Positions 7,463 to 16,200 of a stretch of 44,489 bases of DNA are shown in pieces. Source of the stretch: Thermotogaceae bacterium (lineage in GTDB: Bacteria; Thermotogota; Thermotogae; Thermotogales; Thermotogaceae); assembly GCA_026993805.1 (NCBI GenBank), contig JALWSA010000050.1, positions 1-44,489 on the forward strand, in the 5' to 3' direction. The notes under the pieces were generated by a model, which worked only from the letters and a program-made list of their open reading frames with translations, was not told the DNA's origin and did no database searches. Each line of letters starts with the position of its first letter. Position 1 is the stretch's first letter. The translations under genes were made by a program, and so were the position numbers.

Positions 7463-7729
7463 TCAAATCATTTGGAAGTACTTTTCCAGTACCTCTCTGG
7501 CGAAGTCCATCATCTTTTGGAATATCCAGCCACCTATAACCATCAAGGTTATGAATATGGCGAGAACTCTTGGAGCGAACATGAGAGTTTGTTCGTGAAT
7601 TTGTGTTACAGCCTGAAATATACCTATAATCAAGCCCACTATCAAACTAACAATTAGTGGAGGAGTTATCACGGTTATAAGAAGTTGAATTCCGCTTCTC
7701 ATCACATCTAAGAAGACTTCTAAGGTCAT
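7463..7729 (-). CDS. fliQ: Flagellar type III export protein FliQ
   Basis: FliQ, 88 residues, the family's normal size, with two membrane segments (LLITVITPPLIVSLIVGLII and LAIFITLMVIGGWIFQKM) separated by the conserved loop FQAVTQIHEQTLMFAPR. It is part of the export gate with FliP, FliR, FlhA and FlhB, which secretes flagellar rod, hook and filament subunits. The start is ATG at 7729 after GGGGGGCGG; longer readings to 7822 run through the promoter. It stands alone, without fliP, fliR or flhB nearby, at the head of an operon otherwise holding unknown membrane proteins, a NUDIX protein and ispE. Its presence implies a flagellated cell. Confidence 0.94.
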   Translation of the reverse strand: MTLEVFLDVMRSGIQLLITVITPPLIVSLIVGLIIGIFQAVTQIHEQTLMFAPRVLAIFITLMVIGGWIFQKMMDFAREVLEKYFQMI

Positions 7730-7750
7730 ATGCCGCCCCCCTCGCATTGG

Positions 7751-7779
7751 ATTGTACCAATGTGATATACTATACGCAA
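7751..7779 (-). promoter_or_regulatory. Promoter of the fliQ operon
   Basis: Minus strand TTGCGT (7779-7774), 17-base spacer, TACAAT (7756-7751), about 20 bases before the fliQ ATG. It overlaps the divergent transporter promoter. Confidence 0.75.
7763..7771 (+). promoter_or_regulatory. Extended -10 promoter of the ABC transporter operon
   Basis: TGATATACT, an extended -10 (TGn then TATACT at 7766-7771), with no good -35 hexamer. Transcription would start near 7778, about 25 bases before ATG 7803. It lies inside the fliQ promoter spacer, so the two polymerases would compete. Confidence 0.55.
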
Positions 7780-7802
7780 GCTTGGCGCGGGGTGGGGGAT
7801 AT

Positions 7803-8684
7803 ATGGCTGGAGTAGAGGACAAGTTTATTTCTCATAAGCTTGGTCTTTTCTTCAAGGAACTCTTCGGGTCGAGCACGGGTTGGATAACTTTCATCGGCCT
7901 TTCCATACTCGTTTTCTATGCCTTCTTGGCGTTTTTCGCGCCTCAATTGGCACCGTACGATCCCACTAAAAGGGTTGGAGTTTCGCTTAGCGCACCGAGC
8001 AAAGAGCATCCTTTCGGTACGGACAACCTCGGAAGGGATGTTCTGAGCAGGGTGATCTGGGGTGCGAGAATAGCACTCATCATAGCGTTCATATCCGTTT
8101 TGATCGCTTCGGCTATAGGTGTACCACTCGGGCTCATTTCCGGGTACGTTGGTGGAATATTCGACAGGGTCATAACGCTCATAATGGATGCCATGTACTC
8201 GTTCCCTGGTCTCATACTCGCTATAGCCATCGCAGCACTTCTGGGTCCCGGAATTTTGAACATAGCGATATCCATCGCCGTCGTCTATGCTCCGACTTAC
8301 TTCAGGGTTATAAGGAGTCAGGTGACCTCGGTTAAGAACGAACTCTACGTCGAAGCTGCGAGAGCGATAGGGGCAAGGCAGAGCGTAATACTTCTGAGAT
8401 ACGTGCTTCCAAACGTGCTGCCTTCTGTCGTCGTGGTTCTTTCCATGAATTTGGCCGATGCGATAATGACCGAAGCTGGTTTGAGCTTCCTCGGGCTTGG
8501 AATTGCTCCTCCTACTCCCGACTGGGGATTCGACCTTTCCAACGGCAGGAGGTTCGTTCTGAGCAGGGCATGGTGGTCACTTCTCTATCCAGGTCTTGCG
8601 ATAATCACAGTGGTGCTTGGTTTCTCCATGTTCAGCGAGGGAATAAACGAATTCCTGAATCCCACCGTTAGGGAAAAGAGGTGA
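7803..8684 (+). CDS. Peptide/oligosaccharide ABC transporter permease (DppC/OppC type)
   Basis: Inner-membrane permease, 293 residues, of the binding-protein-dependent transport family. The N-terminus has the DppC-type transmembrane helix (WITFIGLSILVFYAFLAFFA) followed by the signature HPFGTDNLGRDVLSR, and the cytoplasmic coupling loop is EAARAIGARQSVILLRYVLPN. About six membrane segments are visible. It pairs with the DppB-type permease at 12240. The start is ATG at 7803 after GGGGTGGGGG, not the earlier TTG at 7752, which lies in the promoter. It is the first gene of a five-gene importer. In Thermotogota, such Dpp/Opp-type systems often import oligosaccharides and not peptides, so the substrate is open. 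Confidence 0.93.
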   Translation: MAGVEDKFISHKLGLFFKELFGSSTGWITFIGLSILVFYAFLAFFAPQLAPYDPTKRVGVSLSAPSKEHPFGTDNLGRDVLSRVIWGARIALIIAFISVLIASAIGVPLGLISGYVGGIFDRVITLIMDAMYSFPGLILAIAIAALLGPGILNIAISIAVVYAPTYFRVIRSQVTSVKNELYVEAARAIGARQSVILLRYVLPNVLPSVVVVLSMNLADAIMTEAGLSFLGLGIAPPTPDWGFDLSNGRRFVLSRAWWSLLYPGLAIITVVLGFSMFSEGINEFLNPTVREKR

Positions 8685-8691
8685 CCTGCCG

Positions 8692-9666
8692 GTGGTGCTG
8701 GATATAAAAGATCTGCGAATACATTATCAGACCAGAAAGGGAATGGTAAAAGCTGTTGATGGGGTTAGTTTTCAGTTGAAAGAGAAAGAGACTCTTGGCC
8801 TTGTGGGGGAATCTGGATCGGGAAAGTCCACCCTTGGTTTCGGGATTTTGAAACTTCTCCCAAAAACCTCCAAACTGAGCGGTGAGATCCTGTTTGGAGA
8901 GAGCAAAGAGAATCTCGTCCAAAAGAGCGAGAAGGAAATGCGCAAGTTAAGGGGAAAAGATATCTCCATGATCTTCCAGGATCCAATGACTTCCCTCAAT
9001 CCGATAATGAAAGTTAAAGACCATTTCGTTGAAACGATAAAGACGCATATTCCCGATATAGAAGAAGAAAAGGCAGAAGAGATGGCGAAGAAAGCCCTTG
9101 AAGCGGTTGGAATAGATCCGGTCAGAATAAACGACTATCCCTTCCAGTTCTCCGGTGGTATGCGCCAAAGAGTGATGATAGCCCTTGCCCTCGTTCTCAA
9201 TCCAAAGTTAGTTATAGCAGACGAGCCGACAACATCACTGGATGTCATTGTTCAAGCTCAAATTTTGGAACTCTTGAAGGATCTTAAAAAGCGCTTCAAC
9301 ATGTCTATGATACTCATAACGCACGATCTCGGAGTTGTCGCCGAAATGGCAGACAGAATAGCCGTTATGTACGCAGGGCACCTGGTTGAGCTGGCAGAGA
9401 GCGAGAAGATATATTACGAACCTAAGCACCCTTACACGAAAGCTCTCCTTGAATCGATTCCCAACACAAATATAAACGATCTCGAGCTCAGGTATATTCC
9501 CGGCAGTCCTCCGGACCTCGTAAATCCTCCCAAGGGATGTAGATTTGCTCCGAGGTGTCCCTTTGCTAAGAAGATATGTTTTGAAAAGGAACCGCCCACC
9601 GTTGAAGTTGATGGAAGCATAGTAAAATGCTGGCTTTACAAGGGTGATGAGAATGGCGATGGTTGA
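8692..9666 (+). CDS. ABC transporter ATP-binding protein (DppD/OppD type)
   Basis: ATPase subunit of the importer, about 324 residues. Walker [10 protein letters not shown], signature [12 protein letters not shown], Walker [13 protein letters not shown] and the switch histidine ILITHDLG are all intact. The C-terminal extension typical of OppD/DppD (oligo_HPY) begins at KHPYTKALL and contains four cysteines (CRFAPRC, ICFEKE, VKCW), which in some relatives bind an iron-sulfur cluster. GTG at 8692 follows GAGGTGA; the next GTG, at 8695, is equally possible. The permease gene ends seven bases upstream. Confidence 0.95.
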   Translation: MVLDIKDLRIHYQTRKGMVKAVDGVSFQLKEKETLGLVGESGSGKSTLGFGILKLLPKTSKLSGEILFGESKENLVQKSEKEMRKLRGKDISMIFQDPMTSLNPIMKVKDHFVETIKTHIPDIEEEKAEEMAKKALEAVGIDPVRINDYPFQFSGGMRQRVMIALALVLNPKLVIADEPTTSLDVIVQAQILELLKDLKKRFNMSMILITHDLGVVAEMADRIAVMYAGHLVELAESEKIYYEPKHPYTKALLESIPNTNINDLELRYIPGSPPDLVNPPKGCRFAPRCPFAKKICFEKEPPTVEVDGSIVKCWLYKGDENGDG

Positions 9667-10639
9667 GGTCAGAAACCTGAAAAAGCATTTTCCAGTTAAG
9701 AGAACGTTTATAGATGCCATGCTCGGAAAACCTCAGCTTTTCGTCAAGGCTGTGGACGGGGTGTCGTTCGATATAGAAGAAGGAGAAGTTTTGGGGCTTG
9801 TCGGTGAATCGGGTTCCGGTAAGACGACCACCGGCAGGCTGATACTGAGGCTCATAGAACCAACGGCGGGAGAAGTTCGCATAGGAGGAAATGACATATT
9901 CAGGATGTCAAAGGAAGAGCTTCGGCGTTTCAGAAGACATATACAGATAATATTCCAAGATCCGATGGCGGCCCTCAATCCTTACATGAGAATAGGAGAA
10001 GCCGTTAAGCATCCTTTGGAGATACATGGTATAGGTTCTTCCGAAAAAGAAAGAAGAAAAATGGTCTATGAAATGCTGGAAAGAGTGAACCTGACTCCTC
10101 CGGATGAATTCTACAGGAGATACCCCAAAGAGCTTTCCGGAGGTCAACGTCAGAGGGTTGTGATAGCAAGGGCTTTGATAACGAGGCCAAAGTTCGTGGT
10201 TGCGGACGAAGCCGTCGCCATGCTCGATGTCTCCATAAGATCTCAGCTTTTGAAACTCTTGGCGGATTTGAAAAACGAGTACAATCTGACCATGCTTTTC
10301 ATAACTCACGATTTGGCAACAACGAAGTATCTTTGCGATAGAATAGCTGTGATGTATCTCGGAAAAATAGTTGAGATGGGGAGCTTCAGGCACATATACG
10401 AAAATCCGAAACATCCGTACACGAGAGCTCTTATATCTGCGGTCCCCGAACCAGATCCAAAGAAGAAAAAGAAGAGGTACATTCCAAAAGGAGAGGTTCC
10501 CAACCCGATAAATCCACCGAAAGGCTGCAGATTTCATCCAAGGTGTGATCAGGTCATGCAGATATGTTCTAAAAAGGAACCGAAACTCGTTGAAGTTGAG
10601 CCGGGCCATCAAGTCACTTGTTTCCTTTATGAAGAGTGA
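9653..10639 (+). CDS. ABC transporter ATP-binding protein (DppF/OppF type)
   Basis: Second ATPase subunit, about 328 residues, forming a heterodimer with the DppD-type subunit. Walker A GESGSGKTTTGR, signature LSGGQRQRVVIARAL, then the Walker B region FVVADEAVAMLDVSIR, where the usual EPvSALD has become EAVAMLD; the catalytic Glu is kept. The C-terminal oligo_HPY region has the cysteines CRFHPRC, ICSKKE and VTCF. Several starts are possible (GTG 9644, ATG 9647, 9653 and 9659); 9653 fits the AGGGTGA ribosome site best. The gene overlaps the end of the preceding one. Confidence 0.95.
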   Translation: MAMVEVRNLKKHFPVKRTFIDAMLGKPQLFVKAVDGVSFDIEEGEVLGLVGESGSGKTTTGRLILRLIEPTAGEVRIGGNDIFRMSKEELRRFRRHIQIIFQDPMAALNPYMRIGEAVKHPLEIHGIGSSEKERRKMVYEMLERVNLTPPDEFYRRYPKELSGGQRQRVVIARALITRPKFVVADEAVAMLDVSIRSQLLKLLADLKNEYNLTMLFITHDLATTKYLCDRIAVMYLGKIVEMGSFRHIYENPKHPYTRALISAVPEPDPKKKKKRYIPKGEVPNPINPPKGCRFHPRCDQVMQICSKKEPKLVEVEPGHQVTCFLYEE

Positions 10640-10675
10640 AATGCGGGCAAACCTTTTTGGGGAGGTGGTGCTGGC

Positions 10676-12187
10676 ATGAGGAAACTTCTCTTAATCGTCA
10701 CGGTCATTTTGATGATCTCCTTTGCATTCGCTGCCAAAGACACCATAGTAGTGGGAACGACGGATAAGATCAACATACTCGATCCTGCGAAGGCCTATGA
10801 CTATTTCTCGAGTAACATCATGCAAAACGTCATGGTAGGCCTCGTCAACTACAAAGTCGGAACCTCCGAGCTCGTACCAGAACTTGCGACAGGCTGGGAG
10901 GCCAAGGAAGGCGGAAAGGTTTACATCTTCCACATCAGGAAAGATGCGCGTTTCAACAACGGGGATCCCATAACCGCTCCAGTTATAGCTTGGTCTCTCA
11001 ACAGGACAATGAAGCTCAACGGAGATCCGGCGTTCCTGCTCACCGATGTTGTAGAGAAGGTAGAAGCCCTTGATGACTACACCTTGAAATTCACTTTGAA
11101 GAAACCGGATGTTACGTTTGTTTCCAGGCTCGGTTACACCGTTGGATATCCCGTCAATCCGAAAGAGTACCCTGCAGACAGCTTCTTCAACGATGCACCC
11201 ATGAAGAGCTGCTCTGGACCTTACCAGATAACGGAGTGGGTCAGAGATGTGAAGATAGTCCTTGAAGAGAATCCGTACTGGTACGGTCCAAAGCCCAAGA
11301 CCAAGAGAATAGTAATACTCTTCTACGAAGACGCAGCCACTCTCAGGCTTGCTCTCGAAAATGGCGAGATAGACGTTGCTTACAGGCACCTTGACCCGAG
11401 GGACTTCCTCGATCTTAAGAATCTCGGAATGGTCAAGACATACGAAGGCGCGAGTCCGCAGATAAGGTACATCGTCTTCAATGTTAAGAAGGCGCCGTTC
11501 AACAATGTCTACGTTAGAAGAGCGATAGCATATGCGGTTGATAGACAGAGAATAATTGATAACGTTTTTGTAGGACTCGCTAAACCGCTCTATTCCATGG
11601 TGCCCATGGGAATGTGGAGCCACAAAGATGTCTTCCCGGAAAGAGATCTTTCGAAAGCCAGGCAGCTTCTCCAGAAAGCCGGCTACAGCAAGAGCAACCC
11701 GCTCAAGATAACCCTCTGGTACACGCCGACTCATTACGGAACGACAGAGGCGGACGTGGCCCAGGTTCTCAAAGAGTCACTCGAGGAGACCGGCATGATC
11801 AAGGTGGATATAAAGTATGCGGAATGGTCAACGTATGTCGATTACTTCCTCAACGGTACAATGGGAATGTTCTTGCTTGGCTGGTATCCGGACTACATAG
11901 ATCCTGATGACTACACCGCTCCATTCCTTGGAACCGAAGGAGCCAAATCTCTCGGAAGCTTTTACAGCGATCCTCAAATGGATGAATGGCTTGAAGAGGC
12001 AAGAACTTACACTGATATGAACAAGAGAACGGAATTCTACTACAAGATCCAGGAGAAATTGGCTGAGGATGTTCCGTACCTGCCGCTCTGGCAAGGTGTG
12101 GCAACGGCTGCTGCACAGCCGTATGTGAAAGGGCTAATACTCGAGCCGACGCAGATATTCAGGTACTACTTGCTCTACAGCAAGTGA
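10676..12187 (+). CDS. Extracellular solute-binding protein, family 5
   Basis: Periplasmic binding protein of the Dpp/Opp importer, 503 residues. A classic signal peptide (KLLLIVTVILMISFAFA, cleavage probably after FAFA at residue 19) has no lipobox cysteine, so the protein is exported and probably freely soluble in the periplasm, unlike lipoprotein OppA of Gram-positive bacteria. The family-5 hallmarks include the GWEAKEGGKVYIFHIRKDARF strand pattern (close to the SBP_bac_5 consensus W.....TytFkLR..vkF), SGPYQITEW and the RRAIAYAVDRQRI helix. The cargo may be a peptide or an oligosaccharide. Strong GGAGGTGGTG before ATG 10676. A GC-rich hairpin directly follows. Confidence 0.95.
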   Translation: MRKLLLIVTVILMISFAFAAKDTIVVGTTDKINILDPAKAYDYFSSNIMQNVMVGLVNYKVGTSELVPELATGWEAKEGGKVYIFHIRKDARFNNGDPITAPVIAWSLNRTMKLNGDPAFLLTDVVEKVEALDDYTLKFTLKKPDVTFVSRLGYTVGYPVNPKEYPADSFFNDAPMKSCSGPYQITEWVRDVKIVLEENPYWYGPKPKTKRIVILFYEDAATLRLALENGEIDVAYRHLDPRDFLDLKNLGMVKTYEGASPQIRYIVFNVKKAPFNNVYVRRAIAYAVDRQRIIDNVFVGLAKPLYSMVPMGMWSHKDVFPERDLSKARQLLQKAGYSKSNPLKITLWYTPTHYGTTEADVAQVLKESLEETGMIKVDIKYAEWSTYVDYFLNGTMGMFLLGWYPDYIDPDDYTAPFLGTEGAKSLGSFYSDPQMDEWLEEARTYTDMNKRTEFYYKIQEKLAEDVPYLPLWQGVATAAAQPYVKGLILEPTQIFRYYLLYSK

Positions 12188-12197
12188 TTGAGATGTC

Positions 12198-12223
12198 GCC
12201 CCGCCCGTGCAGGGCGGGGCTTT
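12198..12223 (+). terminator. Hairpin between binding-protein and permease genes
   Basis: Nine-base GC-rich stem GCCCCGCCC (12198-12206) / GGGCGGGGC (12212-12220), loop GTGCA, followed by TTTAAAG. The T-run is short, so this is probably a leaky terminator or an RNA-stabilising stem that keeps binding-protein mRNA more abundant than the permease mRNA after it. Confidence 0.7.
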
Positions 12224-12239
12224 AAAGGGAGTGATAGGG

Positions 12240-13247
12240 GTGTCGCTCAAGCAGTACATAATAACCAGAATCTTTCTTGCAATTCCAATGCTCTTCATAC
12301 TCTTGGCGATAATATTTTTTGTCTTGAGAATAATGCCGGGAGATCCGGTAGCTGCCATATTAGGTGGGAAGGCAAGTGCCGAAGTTATAGAAAAACTCAG
12401 ACATGAACTGGGTCTTGATAAACCCCTATTGGTCCAGTTTGGTGACTATCTTTTAAACCTTCTCAAAGGGGATCTTGGAATATCGACTCTCACCAAGCGT
12501 CCCGTTTGGAACGAGATAATGGATAAGTTTCCAGCTACTCTGGAACTCACACTATTTGCGTTTGTGATAGCCGTTGCCATAGGAATTCTCTGGGGTGGAC
12601 CCGCCGCGAGATACAAAGACCGTGCTGTAGATGTCTCTGCAAGGATGTTTGCAATACTCCTTTACGCCATTCCTGTGTTTTGGCTTGGTCTTATGATGCA
12701 GCTCATATTCGGCTCTTATCTCAGATGGCTTCCCGTTGGGGGAAGGCTCTCTCCCGTTATAGATCTTAAGGTTATAACAGGGCTCTATCTCGTAGATTCA
12801 CTTATAACGGGAAACTTCAAAGCCTTTGTTGATGTTTTGAAACACCTTCTTCTTCCGGGAACAACTCTTGGACTGGTGATCTCGAGCATCTTCCTGAGGA
12901 TGGTTAGAAATAACACCGTTCTGATGTACGGACAAGATTTCGTTAAGGCGGCAAGGGCAAGGGGAATAAAGGAAAGAGATATTCTCTACAAGCACGCACT
13001 CAAAAACGCTCTCGTTCCGATAATGACCATGATGGGTCTTCAATTTGCTCTTCTTTTGGGTGGAGCGGTTTTGACAGAAACAACCTTCTCATGGCCTGGA
13101 ATGGGAAGCTTTTTGGTATTGAGAATAAGGTACAGGGACTTTCCAGCCATACAAGGTACGGTCGTTTTCTTCGCTTTGATGGTGATAGTGATAAGCATAA
13201 TAGTCGATGTTATAAACGCTTTGATAGACCCGAGAATAAGATACTGA
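12240..13247 (+). CDS. Peptide/oligosaccharide ABC transporter permease (DppB/OppB type)
   Basis: Second permease of the importer, 335 residues. The N-terminal helix (KQYIITRIFLAIPMLFILLA) followed by FVLRIMPGDPVAAILGG is the DppB family signature, and the coupling loop is VKAARARGIKERDILYKHALKNA. About six membrane helices. Start GTG 12240 has GGGAG eight bases upstream; the earlier in-frame GTGs fall in the hairpin. The order C-D-F-A-B, with the binding protein between the ATPase and the second permease, differs from the common A-B-C-D-F. The TGA stop directly abuts the smc stop on the other strand. Confidence 0.94.
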   Translation: MSLKQYIITRIFLAIPMLFILLAIIFFVLRIMPGDPVAAILGGKASAEVIEKLRHELGLDKPLLVQFGDYLLNLLKGDLGISTLTKRPVWNEIMDKFPATLELTLFAFVIAVAIGILWGGPAARYKDRAVDVSARMFAILLYAIPVFWLGLMMQLIFGSYLRWLPVGGRLSPVIDLKVITGLYLVDSLITGNFKAFVDVLKHLLLPGTTLGLVISSIFLRMVRNNTVLMYGQDFVKAARARGIKERDILYKHALKNALVPIMTMMGLQFALLLGGAVLTETTFSWPGMGSFLVLRIRYRDFPAIQGTVVFFALMVIVISIIVDVINALIDPRIRY

Positions 13248-16200
13248 TCAGCCGGTTTGAAGCATCTGAACCGGTATTACGAGTGAGACTCCATCCGTCA
13301 TCGTTATTCCATGGAGCACATCCGCCGCTTCCATGACTATTTTGTTATGAGTTATCACTATGAATTGCGCGTCTTTTGAAAAGTGACGCAGAAACTTTGC
13401 GAAGCGCTCTGCGTTGTAGTCGTCGAGCGGACCGTCCACTTCGTCAAGGACGTAGAAGGGACTTGGATTTACGCTTAGGAAGGAGAAAAGAAGTGCTATC
13501 GCAACTAATGCCTTCTCACCACCTGAAAGGAGCTGAAGCTTTTGGATTTTTCTTCCAGGTTTCTTAACGACTATCTCCAGCTCGGATTCGAGCACATTTT
13601 CTTCCGAGATCATCCTTATCCTTCCTTCCCCACCAAAGAAAAGCTGTGATATGTATTTCGAGAAGTTTTCGTTCACCTTGTTGAAAACTTCCAAGAACCT
13701 ATTTTTGGCTTCTTCTTCTGTTTTCTTCATTATGTCCTTTAGCTTCTTCTTGGCCTGGAGAAGATCTTCTCTCTGCTCCAAAAGCTCGTTGTAGTCTTTT
13801 TCCACCCTTTTGTACTCTTCCACAGAGTCAAGATCCACGCTCCCTATTCTCTTTAGCTTGGAAAGAAGAGAGTCTTTCTCTTCTTCGAGTCTTCGGAGCT
13901 CTTCGTCGTTCACCACCGTGACATCTTCAGCCCCTTCAGGGAGCTCTTCTTCGTAGCGAGAAAGGGCATTTTTTGCATCCTGGAGATCGAGCTCAAGCGA
14001 ATGTATGTTCTCAACTATCTCTTCTCTCTTTTCCTTCAAATCGGAAAGAGTTTTCTCGAGCTTTTGGACTTCTTCAAGGAGTTTGGTCTTGTCTTCGTGA
14101 TGGAGATTCATACTTGAAAACAGTTCTTCGAGCTCTGTTGAGATGGCCTTGAGCTGCTCTTCGTTTTCTTTTAACTGCTCTTCGACTTCTTTTATGCTCT
14201 TTTGGAGCTCTGCTTCCTTTCCCTTCAGCTCCGCTAATTCTTTTCTAATCTGCTCTTCCCTTCTCAGATTCTCTTCCATCTCCCTTTTGTAGGACTCTTC
14301 CTTTTGCTTTGTTTCGGCAAGCTTTGTTCCCAAATCTATTAGCTTCATGCTCACCTTTTCGAGTTCTTCCCTTATCTCATCGCTTTCTTTAGAGAACCTT
14401 TCGAGCTCTCCTTCCAGCCTTTTCACAAAAGCCCTTTTCTCCCCAAGCTCATGGCGGATGTTGTCCATTCTCGCTTCGGCTCCCGCTATCTTGGCCGTGT
14501 AGTTGACTTTTAGCTTCTCCAGACTGTCCACATCGTTTCTCAGCTCTTCTGAAGTTTTCAAAAGCTCCTGTAGCACCCTTTTTGTGGAGCTTGCCTTCGT
14601 CGTGGCTTCAGAAAGAAGCTCCCTTACTTCGTCTTCCTGCTTCTGGATCTCCCTTATCTGCTCTTCGACGACTTTTAGCTCGGATTCCAGCTCCTTCAGG
14701 TGATCTGATATCGCCGCCTTCTCTTCTTCAAGCGCCTTTAACTTCGTCTTCCTTCCAAGAATCGGATCTTCGTACTTTTTCACACTTCCACCCGTTATCG
14801 CTCCCCTTGAACTTATGATGTCTCCTTCGAGCGTCGCGATCCTTCCCTTTACCTTGTACTTTCTTTTGATCTCTATCGCGTCATCCAGCGTTCTTACCAC
14901 GATGTCGTTTCCGAAAAGATAGGAAGGTAGGACTTCGAAACCCTCTGGAACTCTAACAAGATCTGCCGCCAGTCCCACAAAGCCCGGATGGTTTTTCACC
15001 TGCCCCGCCTGCGGCACGCTGGCCTGGAGCATGTCGAGCGGCAGGAAGGTAGCTCTTCCGTAGTCTCCTTCTTTCAGAAACTCTATTATTTGCTTTGCCA
15101 CTTCCGCGCTCTTCACGACGACATTCTGCATGGCCCCGCCAAGAAGAGCTCCTATCGCTTGCTCGGTACCTTCTTCTATCTCGATGATGTTCGCAACCAC
15201 ATCGTAGAGCCCTTCGAATCTTTCCTTGTTCTTGAATATCGCCCTTACCGCCTGTGAGAAACCCGCGTATTCTTCTATCAGGTGCCTAAGTGAGTTTATG
15301 TGACCTTCTATCTCGCTCTTTTTTCTTAAAAGCTCGTTCATCTCAGAGAGAATGTTTTCTCTCTTTGACCTGATCTCTTCCCTTCTCTGGATCAAAACAT
15401 TGAGTTCTTGCAAAAGCTCTTTCTCTCTCTTTGTTGCCGCTTCAAGAGTGCTCGTCAAAGACTCTATCTCTCTTTCTATATCTTTGAGTCTCTCTCTCTT
15501 TTCCAATAGCTGCTCTTCTATGAACTCAAGCCTTGAAGCCATGTCTTTCACATTGTCGTCGAGCCTTGCAAGTTCGGAGTTGAGTTTCATTATCTCTTTT
15601 TCCGCCGCTCCGATCTTTTCACGGATCTCAAGAGCTTTCTTCTCTCTCTCCGAAAGTCTTGACGATATCTCTTCTTTTTTCCTCTCAAGCCCTTCAACCT
15701 TGCTTTCAAGATCCTTTTTCTCAGATGTAATTCCTTTCAGTATCGCAGATATCTCTTCCTTTCTCTTTTTAAGCCTTTCGAGTTCTTCTTTTTTGGACGA
15801 TATTTCTGTCGCTACCCTTATGTATTCTCCTTCCACTTTGGAAAGTCTTTGGTGATAAAGGTTTTTTAGATCCAGAAGCTGCTTTTTTCTCTTGTCAAAA
15901 TCTTCAAGCATCTTCGTGAAAGACGACAATTTTTTGTCCATCTCTTCCATTTCAGTTCGAAGACTGCTCCATCTGCTTTCAACCTGTGCCATCTCTTTTC
16001 TCAAATTCCTGAGACTTTCCCTTTTCTCTTCAAGCTCTCTTTCCATCCCTTCGATCTTTTCTTTCTGCCTGATTATCAGATTTCCGTAATAGAGCTTCTT
16101 GACTTCTTTTAGCTTTGCGGAGTACTCGAGATACCTTTCTGCTCTTTTCGCCTTAAGGTAGAGCGACTGCATGAGCTTGCCCCGTTCGTATATCACCTGG

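Noticed and set aside
7752-7802. Longer N-terminus of the DppC-type permease from TTG 7752
   Set aside because: It would begin upstream of the transcription start, and the ATG at 7803 has a good ribosome site and the expected N-terminal sequence.
10691-11734. Minus-strand open frame of 347 codons opposite the solute-binding protein gene
   Set aside because: The plus strand encodes a clear family-5 binding protein with signal peptide and ribosome site; the minus frame has no recognisable domain and is a codon-bias shadow.
15352-15855. Plus-strand serine/leucine-rich frame opposite smc
   Set aside because: It is the complement of the Glu/Lys-rich coiled-coil codons of smc, which gives Ser/Leu/Phe-rich artefacts. 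No start signals.
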